Shown: positions 43,613 through 52,307, counted from the first letter of the stretch. The stretch: DNA of 64,000 nucleotides from Pedobacter rhodius (GCF_027213645.1 NZ_JAPWGL010000003.1:248001-312000); one strand, 5' to 3'. The notes: generated by a model not told the origin, from the sequence alone. Translations and numbers: made by a program.

Positions 43613-44539
43613 TTAATACCGGCTCATAAAATCTTCATAAGCCAAAGCAATGCCCTCGGGTAATTCTATTTTATGTTTCCAGCCTAAATTATGAAGCTTC
43701 GTAACATCCATTAACTTACGTGGTGTGCCATCGGGTTTACTCGCATCAAAAACCAGTTCCCCTTCAAAGCCTAAAACAGCCGCAATTGTAAGTGCTAAAT
43801 CTTTAATGGTTAAATCATGCCCAACGCCGATATTAATCAGGCTTGGTTCATTGTAGTTTTCCATTAAGAAATAACAGGCATCCGCCAGGTCGTCAGCAAA
43901 TAAAAATTCGCGCATTGGTGAACCTGAACCCCAAACCGTAACTTGTTTTTCGCCATTTACTTTGGCTTCATGCACCTTGCGGATTAATGCCGGAAGCACA
44001 TGCGAATTTTGTGGATGGTAATTATCATTATAGCCATAAAGATTTGTAGGCATTACCGATATAAAATTGCAGCCATACTGGTCGCGATAAGCATCGCACA
44101 TTTTTATGCCGGCAATTTTTGCTATGGCATAAGGTTCATTGGTTTCTTCTAAAGTCCCGGTTAATAAATAATCTTCTTTAAGCGGTTGTGCTGCTAATTT
44201 AGGATAAATACAACTGGATCCTAAAAACATTAACTTTTTAACGCCGGTTAAATAAGCATTATGAATTACATTATTCTGTATCGCCAGGTTTTCATAAAGA
44301 AAATCGGCCCGGTAAGTATTATTTGCTACAATACCCCCAACTTTAGCTGCGGCAAGAAATACATAATCAGGTTTTTCTGCTGCAAAAAAATCAGTAACAG
44401 CTTGCTGGTTGCGCAGATCCAGTTCTGATGATGTTTTTGTGAGGAGATTAGTGTAACCCTCTTTTTGCAGTTTACGGTAAATAGCAGAACCAACCATGCC
44501 GCGATGACCCGCAACATATATCTTAGCATTTTTTTCCAA
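43613..44539 (-). CDS. fcl: GDP-L-fucose synthase
   Basis: This short-chain dehydrogenase/reductase makes GDP-L-fucose from GDP-4-keto-6-deoxymannose with NADPH. The N-terminal nucleotide loop is [13 protein letters not shown], the catalytic triad is in [10 protein letters not shown] and [10 protein letters not shown] (YxxxK), and [19 protein letters not shown] is the family substrate segment. I prefer TTG 44539 as start, giving [11 protein letters not shown] and 308 residues, the normal length. ATG 44593 would add 18 residues with no family counterpart. No mannose dehydratase partner is adjacent. Confidence 0.92.
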   Translation of the reverse strand: MEKNAKIYVAGHRGMVGSAIYRKLQKEGYTNLLTKTSSELDLRNQQAVTDFFAAEKPDYVFLAAAKVGGIVANNTYRADFLYENLAIQNNVIHNAYLTGVKKLMFLGSSCIYPKLAAQPLKEDYLLTGTLEETNEPYAIAKIAGIKMCDAYRDQYGCNFISVMPTNLYGYNDNYHPQNSHVLPALIRKVHEAKVNGEKQVTVWGSGSPMREFLFADDLADACYFLMENYNEPSLINIGVGHDLTIKDLALTIAAVLGFEGELVFDASKPDGTPRKLMDVTKLHNLGWKHKIELPEGIALAYEDFMSRY

Positions 44540-44630
44540 TGGTAATGAGTTAAATTTTTCAAAAATACAACGAATTACAGATAATATAACCATTCAAAAA
44601 GAAAAATAATCCGGTAAATAATTTAAATCT

Positions 44631-44638
44631 TACTTTTG
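44631..44638 (+). promoter_or_regulatory. Candidate -7 element for trmB
   Basis: TACTTTTG is an exact TAnnTTTG match 14 bp before the TTG start at 44653, giving a very short leader. This supports the TTG start. Confidence 0.45.
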
Positions 44639-44652
44639 CTGAAAAAAAACTG

Positions 44653-45303
44653 TTGGGTAAAGATAAACTTAGGCGTTTTGCGGAGATAGAGACTTTCGCA
44701 AACGTATATCAATTAGAAGAGGGAAAGCCACTAAAGGGCAAATGGGCAGCAGCACATTTTAAAAACAGCAAACCGATTGTATTGGAACTTGCTTGTGGAA
44801 AAGGTGAATATTCAGTCAATTTAGCCCGTTTATTCCCCGATAAAAACTTTATAGGTATCGATTATAAGGGTAACCGCATTTGGCGTGGTGCAAAAACTGC
44901 AATTGAAGACGGAATAGATAATGTTGCTTTTTTAAGGATTCAGATTGAAAACTTGCTTGATTATTTCGGTGAAGGCGAAGTTGATGAAATCTGGATAACC
45001 TTTCCCGATCCTCAGCCCCAAATCAGCAGAGAAAAGAAACGCTTAACTTTCCCTGCATTTTTAAATAAATACAAGCACATTTTAAAACCGGGAGGACGGG
45101 TAAATCTTAAAACGGATAATGACCAGCTGTATGCATATACTTGCGAAAAGGTTGAAGAATCAGGTTTAAAAGTTTTTAAAAATACCGACCATTTATATAC
45201 ATCAGAACTGGTGGATGACGTTTTATCGATAAAAACCTATTACGAGAAAAAATATTTGTTGCACGATAAAAACATAAACTACATTCAATTTTCATTTGAA
45301 TAA
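44653..45303 (+). CDS. trmB: tRNA (guanine46-N7)-methyltransferase
   Basis: This 216-residue SAM-dependent enzyme methylates G46 in the tRNA variable loop. ELACGKGEYSVNLA (about 54-67) is the SAM site, NFIGIDYKGNRIWRGAK follows, and EIWITFPDPQPQISREKKRL (about 112-131) holds the TrmB catalytic PDP signature. The start is TTG (MGKDKLRRFAEIETFANVYQ), which matches family N-termini. Its TAA overlaps the ATG of the next gene by one base (TAATG), so the two are coupled. Confidence 0.95.
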   Translation: MGKDKLRRFAEIETFANVYQLEEGKPLKGKWAAAHFKNSKPIVLELACGKGEYSVNLARLFPDKNFIGIDYKGNRIWRGAKTAIEDGIDNVAFLRIQIENLLDYFGEGEVDEIWITFPDPQPQISREKKRLTFPAFLNKYKHILKPGGRVNLKTDNDQLYAYTCEKVEESGLKVFKNTDHLYTSELVDDVLSIKTYYEKKYLLHDKNINYIQFSFE

Positions 45304-45638
45304 TGAACACTAACTTTTACGAGCAGGTTTATGAGGTTGCCAGGTTGATCCCAAAAGGAAGGGTAACATCGTATGGCGCAATTGCTAAAAGTTTAGGCGC
45401 GGCAAAATCATCAAGAATGGTTGGTCATGCAATGCTTTATGCCGGTATGGCGCACCCGAAAGTGCCTGCACACCGTGTGGTAAACAGTAGTGGTTTATTA
45501 ACCGGGAAGTTCCATTTTAGTCCGCCAGAGTTAATGGAACAACTTTTGGCTGCTGAAGGTGTGGAAGTAAAAAACGATAAAGTTGTGAATTTTAAAAAGG
45601 TTTTTTGGAACCCGATGGAAGAAATTAACCTCGATTAG
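45303..45638 (+). CDS. Alkyltransferase-like protein (MGMT family lacking the catalytic cysteine)
   Basis: This 111-residue protein has the MGMT DNA-binding domain: VYEVARLIPKGRVTSYGAIAKSLG (about 9-32) and SRMVGHAML (about 37-45). The alkyl-acceptor motif PCHRVV is PAHRVV here (residues 55-60, Ala56), so it cannot take an alkyl group. ATL proteins bind O6-alkylguanine and pass the lesion to nucleotide excision repair. Translational coupling to trmB is by a one-base overlap. Confidence 0.9.
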   Translation: MNTNFYEQVYEVARLIPKGRVTSYGAIAKSLGAAKSSRMVGHAMLYAGMAHPKVPAHRVVNSSGLLTGKFHFSPPELMEQLLAAEGVEVKNDKVVNFKKVFWNPMEEINLD

Positions 45639-45710
45639 CAGGTTCACAATTAATTTTGAAACCATCAATATTTACGCATTCAAATAGCACTCAATCAATA
45701 ATTAAAAAAT

Positions 45711-46058
45711 ATGGGCAAGTTAGTAGAAGAATTTAACGGCTATCGCGAGAAAATGAACGATAGAATAATGGAAACCGCCAATACAAATATTAAACGGTTT
45801 TTTGCTTTAGATACCACATCTTACGCCGATGGCGCATTGGATGTTAAAACAAAAGAGATGCTTGGTCTTGTGGCTTCTATGGTTTTACGTTGCGATGATT
45901 GCATTAAATATCATTTAGGCAAATGCCATGAGGCAGGTGTGAACAGCGAAGAAATGAACGAAATATTTATGATTGCCAATTTAGTTGGCGGAAGCATTGT
46001 AATTCCTCATTACCGCAGAGCTGTTGAATACTGGGATGAATTGAATGCAAGTGCATAA
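45711..46058 (+). CDS. Carboxymuconolactone decarboxylase family protein (AhpD-like)
   Basis: This 115-residue all-helical protein has the redox motif C61-D-D-C64 followed by His68 (CxxCxxxH), as in AhpD peroxidase cores. KTKEMLGLVASMVLRCDDCIKYHL is the family signature region. It probably acts on peroxides or as a disulfide reductase; the decarboxylase name comes from a distant relative. It stands 72 bp after the ATL gene. Confidence 0.88.
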   Translation: MGKLVEEFNGYREKMNDRIMETANTNIKRFFALDTTSYADGALDVKTKEMLGLVASMVLRCDDCIKYHLGKCHEAGVNSEEMNEIFMIANLVGGSIVIPHYRRAVEYWDELNASA

Positions 46059-46064
46059 GCGACT

Positions 46065-46093
46065 TTAAGGATTGAAGATAAACCAATCCTTAA
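46065..46093. terminator. Hairpin between convergent genes
   Basis: TTAAGGATTG (46065-46074) pairs with CAATCCTTAA (46084-46093). No T-run follows, so it is a weak terminator candidate for the AhpD-like gene. Confidence 0.4.
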
Positions 46094-46110
46094 ATCGTAA
46101 AAATCCTGGT

Positions 46111-46800
46111 CTATCCTTTAATCCTGAACACCTCATTATAAGCCCTAACCAACTCTGTTACGTCTTTACTATTCAGAGTTGTGTTTGCTTCAACCTGTGC
46201 TTTTAAATTTGGATCATCACCTAATTTTTGAAGTAAGATTGTTTTAACCTCTGCTTTCTTTGCGTCTTCGGTTATCGCTTTAACCGGGATTTCCTGAAGT
46301 GGCCCTGCACCTGGCTTTTCAATAAAATACCTCACAATGGGTGCGCCGGCCGGTCGCTCTGGCGCATTCCTGCCGCCACCAATGCTTATTCCGCCGCCCA
46401 TTCCCATACCGCCATAGCCACCGGTTCCGGTACCTATTCCTATTGATGGACTAAACCTTACTTTCTTCTGCTTTTGAACGGGCATTAAAGTCTCCCCTCC
46501 AAATGAATAAAGATTCACTTTTCCCAGCTCAATCACTTTTACAAACCGATACTCTAAATTTTTACCCGTTGCAAAACCTTTGCTTAAATAACTATTTCCA
46601 TTCCAAAAGAAATTTTTAACATCCTTTGCGGGCAAAATTACATCTGCTTCATCATTAGCACTGATAAAAACAGAAAAGTAATCCGTTCCCTTTATCGTTC
46701 CACGAATCACATCATCATTATTTTTAACGATAAAATCCTGTGCAGAAGCCATTCGAAAACCGAAGAAAAGAATAGCCGTCAGAAAAAGAAAAATTCTCAT
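46111..46800 (-). CDS. Secreted protein with a glycine-rich middle, function unknown
   Basis: I chose ATG 46800 (229 residues), since the codon at 46812 is TTG and MRIFLFLTAILFFGFRMASAQ is a complete signal peptide. The mature part starts with beta-type sequence (DFIVKNNDDVIRGTIKGTDYFSVF). A Gly/Met-rich stretch (GTGTGGYGGMGMGGG, about residues 126-140) follows, then a helical C-terminus (KAEVKTILLQKLGDDPNLKAQV). I do not recognise a family. It is probably periplasmic. Confidence 0.75.
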   Translation of the reverse strand: MRIFLFLTAILFFGFRMASAQDFIVKNNDDVIRGTIKGTDYFSVFISANDEADVILPAKDVKNFFWNGNSYLSKGFATGKNLEYRFVKVIELGKVNLYSFGGETLMPVQKQKKVRFSPSIGIGTGTGGYGGMGMGGGISIGGGRNAPERPAGAPIVRYFIEKPGAGPLQEIPVKAITEDAKKAEVKTILLQKLGDDPNLKAQVEANTTLNSKDVTELVRAYNEVFRIKG

Positions 46801-46889
46801 AGTAAAGGTCAATATTTAGGATAACGCAATTTTAATGCTTTTGACACATCATTCCTAAAATTTCATACGTTTTAGTTTCACCAGATTAT

Positions 46890-46897
46890 TAACTTTG
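46890..46897 (+). promoter_or_regulatory. Candidate -7 element for polA
   Basis: TAACTTTG matches TAnnTTTG exactly, 59 bp before the polA ATG. No clear -33 box. Confidence 0.4.
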
Positions 46898-46956
46898 GTT
46901 AATTTATCAATGGATGAAATCGACTTATCGGTGTAATCTCAAATCTGTGTAATCAC

Positions 46957-49770
46957 ATGAATAATAAAAAACTCTTTCTTTTAGATGGAATGGCGCTGAT
47001 GTACAGGGCGCATTTCGCATTAAGCAAAAACCCCCGTTTTACTTCAACTGGGATAAATACATCGGCCGTAATGGGTTTCACCAATACATTGCTTGATGTT
47101 ATAAAGAAAGAAAAACCAACGCATATTGCCGTTGTTTTCGATACGGATGCCCCGACAGAAAGGCATACCTCTTTCGAAGCTTATAAAGCACATCGACAGG
47201 CCATGCCGGAAGATTTGGCCGCAGCCATGCCTTATGTGATTAAACTGATTACGGGCTTCAATATTCCGGTAATTACCTCCGATGGTTACGAAGCGGATGA
47301 TATTATCGGGACCTTGGCCAAAAAAGCGGAAGCAAAGGGCTACCAGGTTTATTGTATGACCCCTGATAAAGATTTTGCACAACTGGTTTCTGAAAATATT
47401 TTCATTTACAAACCTGCCCGTATGGGCAACGATATGGAAATATTAGGCGTAAAAGAGGTTTTGGCGAAATGGGAGATTGAAAACGTGCTTCAGGTTATTG
47501 ATATTTTGGGTTTGTGGGGCGATGCTGTAGACAACATTCCCGGCATTCCGGGCATTGGCGAAAAAACGGCCAAGCTTTTAATTAAGCAATATGGCTCGAT
47601 GGAAAACATCATTGCCAATTCGCATGAGTTGAAAGGTAAACAACGCGAAAATGTAGAGCACTTTGCCGAACAGGGCCTAATATCTAAAAAACTGGCGACC
47701 ATTCTTTTAGATGTTCCCGTTGAATTAGATGAGGCAAGTTTAGAACTTTGCGATCCAAGTAAAGATTTATTAGAACCCCTTTTTACGGAACTCGAATTCA
47801 GAACCTTAGGTCGCCGCGTTTTTGGCGATGAATTCTCTGTAACAACAGCCAAATTCCAGGAAGGTACGCAAACCGATTTGTTTGGCAATCATCCGGGGGA
47901 AGCCATCCAGTATACCAATACATTGGAGGAAGAAGAACCTGTTGAAAAGCTTCCGGCCAGAACAATAGAAAATACGGAGCACAACTATCAATTAATAGAA
48001 ACTGCTGCACAACGTGCCGAGCTGATTAAACTATTACTTACACAGGAAAGAATTTCTTTCGATACCGAAACAACAGGTACAGACGCAAATATGGCCGAAT
48101 TGGTAGGTTTATCATTTTCGATAAAACCGGGCGAAGGTTATTATATTCCGGTTCCTGAACATCGTGAAGAAGCCCAGGCCATTGTTGATGAGTTTAAAGT
48201 CGTATTAGAAAATGAAAAAATCGAAAAGATAGGTCAAAATACTAAATACGATATTTTAGTTTTCAAATGGTATGGACTGGAAGTTAAAGGGAAAATTTTC
48301 GATACCATGCTGGCGCATTACCTGATCGACCCCGATACCCGTCATGGTATGGATGTGTTATCAGAAAATTACCTGGGCTATTCGCCTATCTCGATTACAA
48401 AATTAATCGGCCCGAAAGGCAAAAACCAGGGAACCATGCGCGATGTTCCGGTAATTGATGTGGTGGATTATGCTGCAGAAGATGCGGATGTAACCTTGCA
48501 GCTGGCACACATTTTTGAACCAAAGTTAAAAGAATTAAATGCGGCTAAATTAGCGGAGGAAATTGAAAACCCGCTCGTGTATGTATTAGCCGATATCGAA
48601 AAAGAAGGTGTCCGCATTGATATAGAAACGTTGAAAGCTTATTCGAAAGAACTTGAAACGGATATTATTAAGTTTGAACAGAACGTTTATGATAAAGCCG
48701 GAATTAAATTTAATCTGGCTTCTCCAAAGCAGTTGGGCGAAGTGTTATTCGATAAACTGCAATTGGATCCGAAAGCAAAAAAAACCAAAACCGGCCAATA
48801 TCAAACCGGTGAAGATGTTTTAACGGCTTTGGCAAGCAAAAGCGATATTGTTCAGGATATTTTAGATTTCCGCCAGCTACAGAAGCTAAAATCTACCTAT
48901 GTTGATGCGTTACCGTTGATGGTAAATCCAAAAACAGGTCGTGTACACACTTCCTATAACCAGGCCGTTGCAGCTACGGGAAGATTAAGCTCTAATAATC
49001 CGAATCTACAAAATATTCCTATCCGTACCGAACGGGGCAGGGAAGTTCGTAAAGCATTTATCGCAAGGGATGAAAATCATATCCTGCTTTCTGCCGATTA
49101 TTCACAAATAGAACTACGAATTATTGCCGAAATCAGTAAGGAAGAAAATATGCTCGATGCATTTAGCAAAGGTATCGATATACATACCGCAACCGCAGCA
49201 AAAGTTTACGGAATCGGTATCGAAGAAGTTGATGGCACACAGCGTAGAAATGCAAAAGCCGTGAACTTCGGTATTATCTACGGACAATCGGCTTTCGGAT
49301 TATCTCAAAACTTAGGTATCCCACGTAAAGAGGCCGCCGAAATTATTGAACAATATTTTACACAATATCCGGGCATTAAACGTTATATGAGCGATACCAT
49401 GAATTTCGCCCGTGAAAATGGATTTGTGGAAACGATTATGGGCAGAAGACGGTATTTACGGGATATTAATTCTGCTAACCAGACTGTTCGTGGCTTCGCA
49501 GAGCGAAATGCCATTAATGCCCCAATACAAGGGTCGGCGGCCGATATGATTAAAATCGCCATGATCAACATTCATAAGGAGATGAAAGCACAGGGATTAC
49601 AATCTACCATGACCATGCAGGTGCATGATGAGTTGGTTTTTGATGTTTTGAAAACGGAGAAAGATGCAATGAAAGCAATTATTCAGGATAAAATGGCAAA
49701 TGCAATTAAATTAACTGTTCCAATTGTAGTTGAGATCGGTGAGGGCGATAACTGGCTGGCAGCCCATTAA
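46957..49770 (+). CDS. polA: DNA polymerase I
   Basis: This 937-residue enzyme has all three domains: a 5' nuclease (about 1-300, LFLLDGMALMYRAHFAL, DGYEADDIIGTLA), a 3'-5' exonuclease (about 350-520, SFDTETTGTDANMAELVGLS, NTKYDILVF, YAAEDADVTLQL) and a polymerase (about 560-937, LLSADYSQIELRIIA, RRNAKAVNFGIIYG, MQVHDELVFDV). The exonuclease acids (DTE, D, YxxxD) are present, so proofreading should be active. It fills gaps and replaces RNA primers. The next gene starts eight bases after its stop. Confidence 0.98.
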   Translation: MNNKKLFLLDGMALMYRAHFALSKNPRFTSTGINTSAVMGFTNTLLDVIKKEKPTHIAVVFDTDAPTERHTSFEAYKAHRQAMPEDLAAAMPYVIKLITGFNIPVITSDGYEADDIIGTLAKKAEAKGYQVYCMTPDKDFAQLVSENIFIYKPARMGNDMEILGVKEVLAKWEIENVLQVIDILGLWGDAVDNIPGIPGIGEKTAKLLIKQYGSMENIIANSHELKGKQRENVEHFAEQGLISKKLATILLDVPVELDEASLELCDPSKDLLEPLFTELEFRTLGRRVFGDEFSVTTAKFQEGTQTDLFGNHPGEAIQYTNTLEEEEPVEKLPARTIENTEHNYQLIETAAQRAELIKLLLTQERISFDTETTGTDANMAELVGLSFSIKPGEGYYIPVPEHREEAQAIVDEFKVVLENEKIEKIGQNTKYDILVFKWYGLEVKGKIFDTMLAHYLIDPDTRHGMDVLSENYLGYSPISITKLIGPKGKNQGTMRDVPVIDVVDYAAEDADVTLQLAHIFEPKLKELNAAKLAEEIENPLVYVLADIEKEGVRIDIETLKAYSKELETDIIKFEQNVYDKAGIKFNLASPKQLGEVLFDKLQLDPKAKKTKTGQYQTGEDVLTALASKSDIVQDILDFRQLQKLKSTYVDALPLMVNPKTGRVHTSYNQAVAATGRLSSNNPNLQNIPIRTERGREVRKAFIARDENHILLSADYSQIELRIIAEISKEENMLDAFSKGIDIHTATAAKVYGIGIEEVDGTQRRNAKAVNFGIIYGQSAFGLSQNLGIPRKEAAEIIEQYFTQYPGIKRYMSDTMNFARENGFVETIMGRRRYLRDINSANQTVRGFAERNAINAPIQGSAADMIKIAMINIHKEMKAQGLQSTMTMQVHDELVFDVLKTEKDAMKAIIQDKMANAIKLTVPIVVEIGEGDNWLAAH

Positions 49771-49778
49771 TTATTGTC

Positions 49779-50636
49779 ATGAAGGGGATTTTATTTTTGA
49801 TTTTTAGTATTATCTCGTTGTCGGCTTTTGCACAACAAAGCGATACTTTGTATAGCTACACCAACATCGGCGGTAAAGAAATAAAGAAGTCTGAAAAAGC
49901 TGTTAATGTTTATAAAGTATATAAAAGTGACCGTACCGGCTGGATAAGGATAACCTCTGATAAAAATCTTAACCTACTTAAAAAGGAAACTTTTGCGGAT
50001 TCCAAACTGAATATGTTAAATGGGGCTTACGTAGAATATCAAGGTGGAAAGGTTAGTCTTTCAGGCATTTATATAAACGGAAATAAAACCGGTTTGTGGA
50101 CGAGGAATCATCCTGAAGGGCAATTAATGGAATCTGAAACATACAGCGAAAATATACTGAACGGACCTTTTACATCATACTATCCTAATGGAAAAATAAT
50201 GGAACAGGGGAACTATGTAGACGGAAAAATGACCGGCGAATGGAAATTTTATAGTGAAGACAGCAAGCTGATTTCCATTAAAGTCTTCAAAGACGGCGTG
50301 CTGTCAACCCCGGATAAAAGTGCTGTTAAATTATTGAATCTGACCCGTCCTCAATTTCCGGGTGGTTTAAAAATGTTTTACCAGTACCTCGTGAGAAATA
50401 TAAGATACCCTGCAGATGCACTCAATGCAAGATTAACAGGAAAGGTTTATTTTCTTTTAACGATTGATAAAGAAGGGAATCCTAAGGATTTTAAAGTTGT
50501 TTCTTCACCCGGAGATAGCCTCACTGCTGAAGCAAAAAGAGTTGTAATGAGTTCTCCAAAATGGATTCCCGCGACTGAAGACGGAAAACCCGTTGATATG
50601 AAACAAACTTTGAATATAAACTTTTCACTCAATTGA
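49779..50636 (+). CDS. Secreted TonB C-terminal domain protein with MORN-like repeats
   Basis: This 285-residue protein has a signal peptide to about residue 18 (LSAFAQ). MORN-like units follow in the middle: ISLNG-type turns such as GIYINGNKTGLW (about 95-106), NGPFTSYYPNGKIMEQG (about 128-144) and YVDGKMTGEWKFYSED. A TonB C-terminal domain ends the protein (about 190-284: PQFPGGLKMFYQYLVRNI, LTGKVYFLLTIDKEG). There is no N-terminal membrane anchor as in true TonB, so it is an energy-transducer-like periplasmic protein of unknown partner. It lies eight bases after polA, but a functional link is unlikely. Confidence 0.82.
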   Translation: MKGILFLIFSIISLSAFAQQSDTLYSYTNIGGKEIKKSEKAVNVYKVYKSDRTGWIRITSDKNLNLLKKETFADSKLNMLNGAYVEYQGGKVSLSGIYINGNKTGLWTRNHPEGQLMESETYSENILNGPFTSYYPNGKIMEQGNYVDGKMTGEWKFYSEDSKLISIKVFKDGVLSTPDKSAVKLLNLTRPQFPGGLKMFYQYLVRNIRYPADALNARLTGKVYFLLTIDKEGNPKDFKVVSSPGDSLTAEAKRVVMSSPKWIPATEDGKPVDMKQTLNINFSLN

Positions 50637-50732
50637 TGTACGAATTCTGGTTTTTCTTATCTTCATTAAATCTTCATCCCGATTAATCAATTTTATATCA
50701 ACAAATAAACGAGTAAAACAAAAATTAAGAAC

Positions 50733-51068
50733 ATGAAAAAATTATTGAGTTTAATCGCAATCGCAGCATTTGGTTTAACTACAGCATTTGCTCAAACACC
50801 TGCAACTACCGCTCCGGCTAAAAAAGTTGTAAAAAAAGAAGTAAAAACTACAACTGCTCCAGTAAAAGCAGGCGTTAAACAGGATGCTAAAAAAGTAGAA
50901 ACTAAAACGACTACAACGGCATCAAAAATGAAAGCCGACGGAACGCCAGATATGCGTTTTAAAGAAAATAAAGCAAAAGCAGTAACTAAAGTTGCAGGCC
51001 CAACGAAGAAAGATGGTACTGCAGATATGCGTTATAAAGCAAATAAGGCTGCAGCTAAAAAGAATTAG
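50733..51068 (+). CDS. Small secreted Lys/Ala/Thr-rich protein with a duplicated DGTxDMR motif
   Basis: This 111-residue protein has a signal peptide to about residue 20 (TTAFAQ) and a low-complexity Lys/Thr/Ala part (22-65). Two near-identical units follow: DGTPDMRFKENKA (69-81) and DGTADMRYKANKA (94-106). The high positive charge suggests binding to an acidic partner such as nucleic acid or envelope polymer; this is a guess. It has its own terminator at 51086. I know no characterised family. Confidence 0.75.
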   Translation: MKKLLSLIAIAAFGLTTAFAQTPATTAPAKKVVKKEVKTTTAPVKAGVKQDAKKVETKTTTTASKMKADGTPDMRFKENKAKAVTKVAGPTKKDGTADMRYKANKAAAKKN

Positions 51069-51085
51069 TTTTAGGTTTACAATTG

Positions 51086-51118
51086 AAAGGGTTCCGATTT
51101 TTCTGGAACCCTTTTTTT
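51086..51118 (+). terminator. Intrinsic terminator after the Lys-rich protein
   Basis: AAAGGGTTCC (51086-51095) pairs with GGAACCCTTT (51105-51114), and Ts continue to 51118. Confidence 0.85.
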
Positions 51119-51140
51119 ATGCCTTACCATCTAAAATCTA

Positions 51141-51185
51141 AGCCACAGATTTGCAGATTTCAATGTAATCTGTAAATCTGTGGCT
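51141..51185. repeat. 19-bp hairpin of the CCACAGATTTRCAGATT repeat family
   Basis: AGCCACAGATTTGCAGATT (51141-51159) pairs with 51167-51185, with one wobble and a seven-base loop. Related pieces lie at 26409 and 62781. It is 12 bp from the stop of the MBL hydrolase and could end its transcript. Confidence 0.65.
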
Positions 51186-51196
51186 ATTTGGCGGGT

Positions 51197-51874
51197 TTAT
51201 AGCTCTATCGTCTCACCAATTTGAGGTAACAGCAGGGTTTTATTTTCGCGTTTAAATTTCGCTACCGCATCTTCAGTATCAATACTGATTGGGGGAAAAG
51301 TATTGTAGTGTACACCAACGATTTTTTCGCAATCGATGTATTTAGCCGCAATTACAGCATCGTCAACACCCATTGTATAGTGTCCACCGATTGGTAAAAT
51401 AGCATAATCTAGATTATGCAGTTCTGCAAGTAACTTCATCTCCACAGTTAAAGCCGTATCACCGGCAAAATAAATTTGTTTACCCATTAAATTCAAGACA
51501 AAACCAGCCGGATTTCCACCATAACTGCCATCAGGATTCGAACTGCTATGAACTGCCCAAACCGTACGAAGTTTCCCAAATGAAAGTTCCTGGGTTCCGA
51601 AGTTAATGTCCGTAACCTTTTCCACACCTTGTTCTTTAATCCACTTGGCTACTTCTACCATAGCAAATACTTCCGCATTGGTTTGCTTTGCAAGTTCAAC
51701 TAAATCAGCGACATGATCGCCATGACCGTGGCTAATCAAAATATAATCAGCTTCGATTTTCGAGGTGTCGATATCTTTGGCTAAAGGATTAGGTTTTATA
51801 AATGGATCAAAAAGAAATTTTTTGCCGTCAGCTTCAATTAAAAAGCATGATTGGCCGTAATAAGTTAAGTTCAT
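51197..51874 (-). CDS. UPF0173-type metal-dependent hydrolase (MBL fold)
   Basis: This 225-residue protein starts MNLTYYGQSCFLIEADGKKFLFDPF and has YILISHGHGDHVADL (about 45-59), with the HxHxDH metal motif, then FAGDTALTVEMKLLAEL and a final GVHYNTFPPI. This matches the UPF0173 group of beta-lactamase-fold hydrolases, substrate unknown. It is monocistronic, with a hairpin 12 bp past the stop. Confidence 0.92.
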   Translation of the reverse strand: MNLTYYGQSCFLIEADGKKFLFDPFIKPNPLAKDIDTSKIEADYILISHGHGDHVADLVELAKQTNAEVFAMVEVAKWIKEQGVEKVTDINFGTQELSFGKLRTVWAVHSSSNPDGSYGGNPAGFVLNLMGKQIYFAGDTALTVEMKLLAELHNLDYAILPIGGHYTMGVDDAVIAAKYIDCEKIVGVHYNTFPPISIDTEDAVAKFKRENKTLLLPQIGETIEL

Positions 51875-51884
51875 AGTTTTTTAG

Positions 51885-51912
51885 TATCAAGATTTTAATA
51901 TCAGGTATCAAG
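51885..51912. repeat. TATCAAG-type heptad tract
   Basis: Four consecutive 7-mers read tatcaag, attttaa, tatcagg, tatcaag. This is the inverse of the cttgata repeats at 5410. It is just upstream of the MBL hydrolase. Confidence 0.6.
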
Positions 51913-51971
51913 AGGGCGCATGAAAAAAGACAATAAAGCAATCAAACAATATGATTTACGATGGTATCTTT

Positions 51972-52006
51972 GCTTTCAGCTTTAGACTTTACGCTTTTGG
52001 CTTATT
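51972..52006. repeat. GCTTTNN heptad tract at the ybaB stop
   Basis: Five consecutive 7-mers read gctttca, gctttag, actttac, gcttttg, gcttatt. The last one overlaps the ybaB stop codon (52002-52004). The first two words are the same as those in the pdhC linker near 57960. Confidence 0.7.
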
Positions 52007-52307
52007 GACCAAACATACCGCCTAAGCCACCCAGCATATCTTTAGCAGAAGCCTGCATTTCTGTTGAGCTAACTTCTTCTGCATTTGCAAGTGCCTTATT
52101 AATTGCCGTTAACAGTAATTCTTCCAACTCCTCTTTATCAGCATTTTTTAAAAATTCCTCATCAATCGAAACACCTGTTATTGCCTTATTAGCCGTTGCG
52201 GTAATTTTAATGGCGCCATTTTCAACTTCGCCGAATACCGAAATGGTATCTAAACGTTTCTTAATCTCTTCGGCCTTTTGTTGTGCCGCGAATAATTTAT
52301 CGAACAT
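52002..52307 (-). CDS. YbaB/EbfC family nucleoid-associated protein
   Basis: This 101-residue protein has the classical layout: an N-terminal helix (MFDKLFAAQQKAEEIKKRL), three strands including VEVENGAIKITATANKAITGVSI-like sequence, and C-terminal helices (EELEELLLTAINKALANA). It forms dimers that bind DNA loosely. It lacks the common downstream recR neighbour. The last codons run into a heptanucleotide tract. Confidence 0.93.
   Translation of the reverse strand: MFDKLFAAQQKAEEIKKRLDTISVFGEVENGAIKITATANKAITGVSIDEEFLKNADKEELEELLLTAINKALANAEEVSSTEMQASAKDMLGGLGGMFGQ

Noticed and set aside
46085..46127. Another heptad tract (AATCCT words)
   Set aside because: The word recurs at 8, 9, 10 and 8 bp steps, so there is no 7-bp period.
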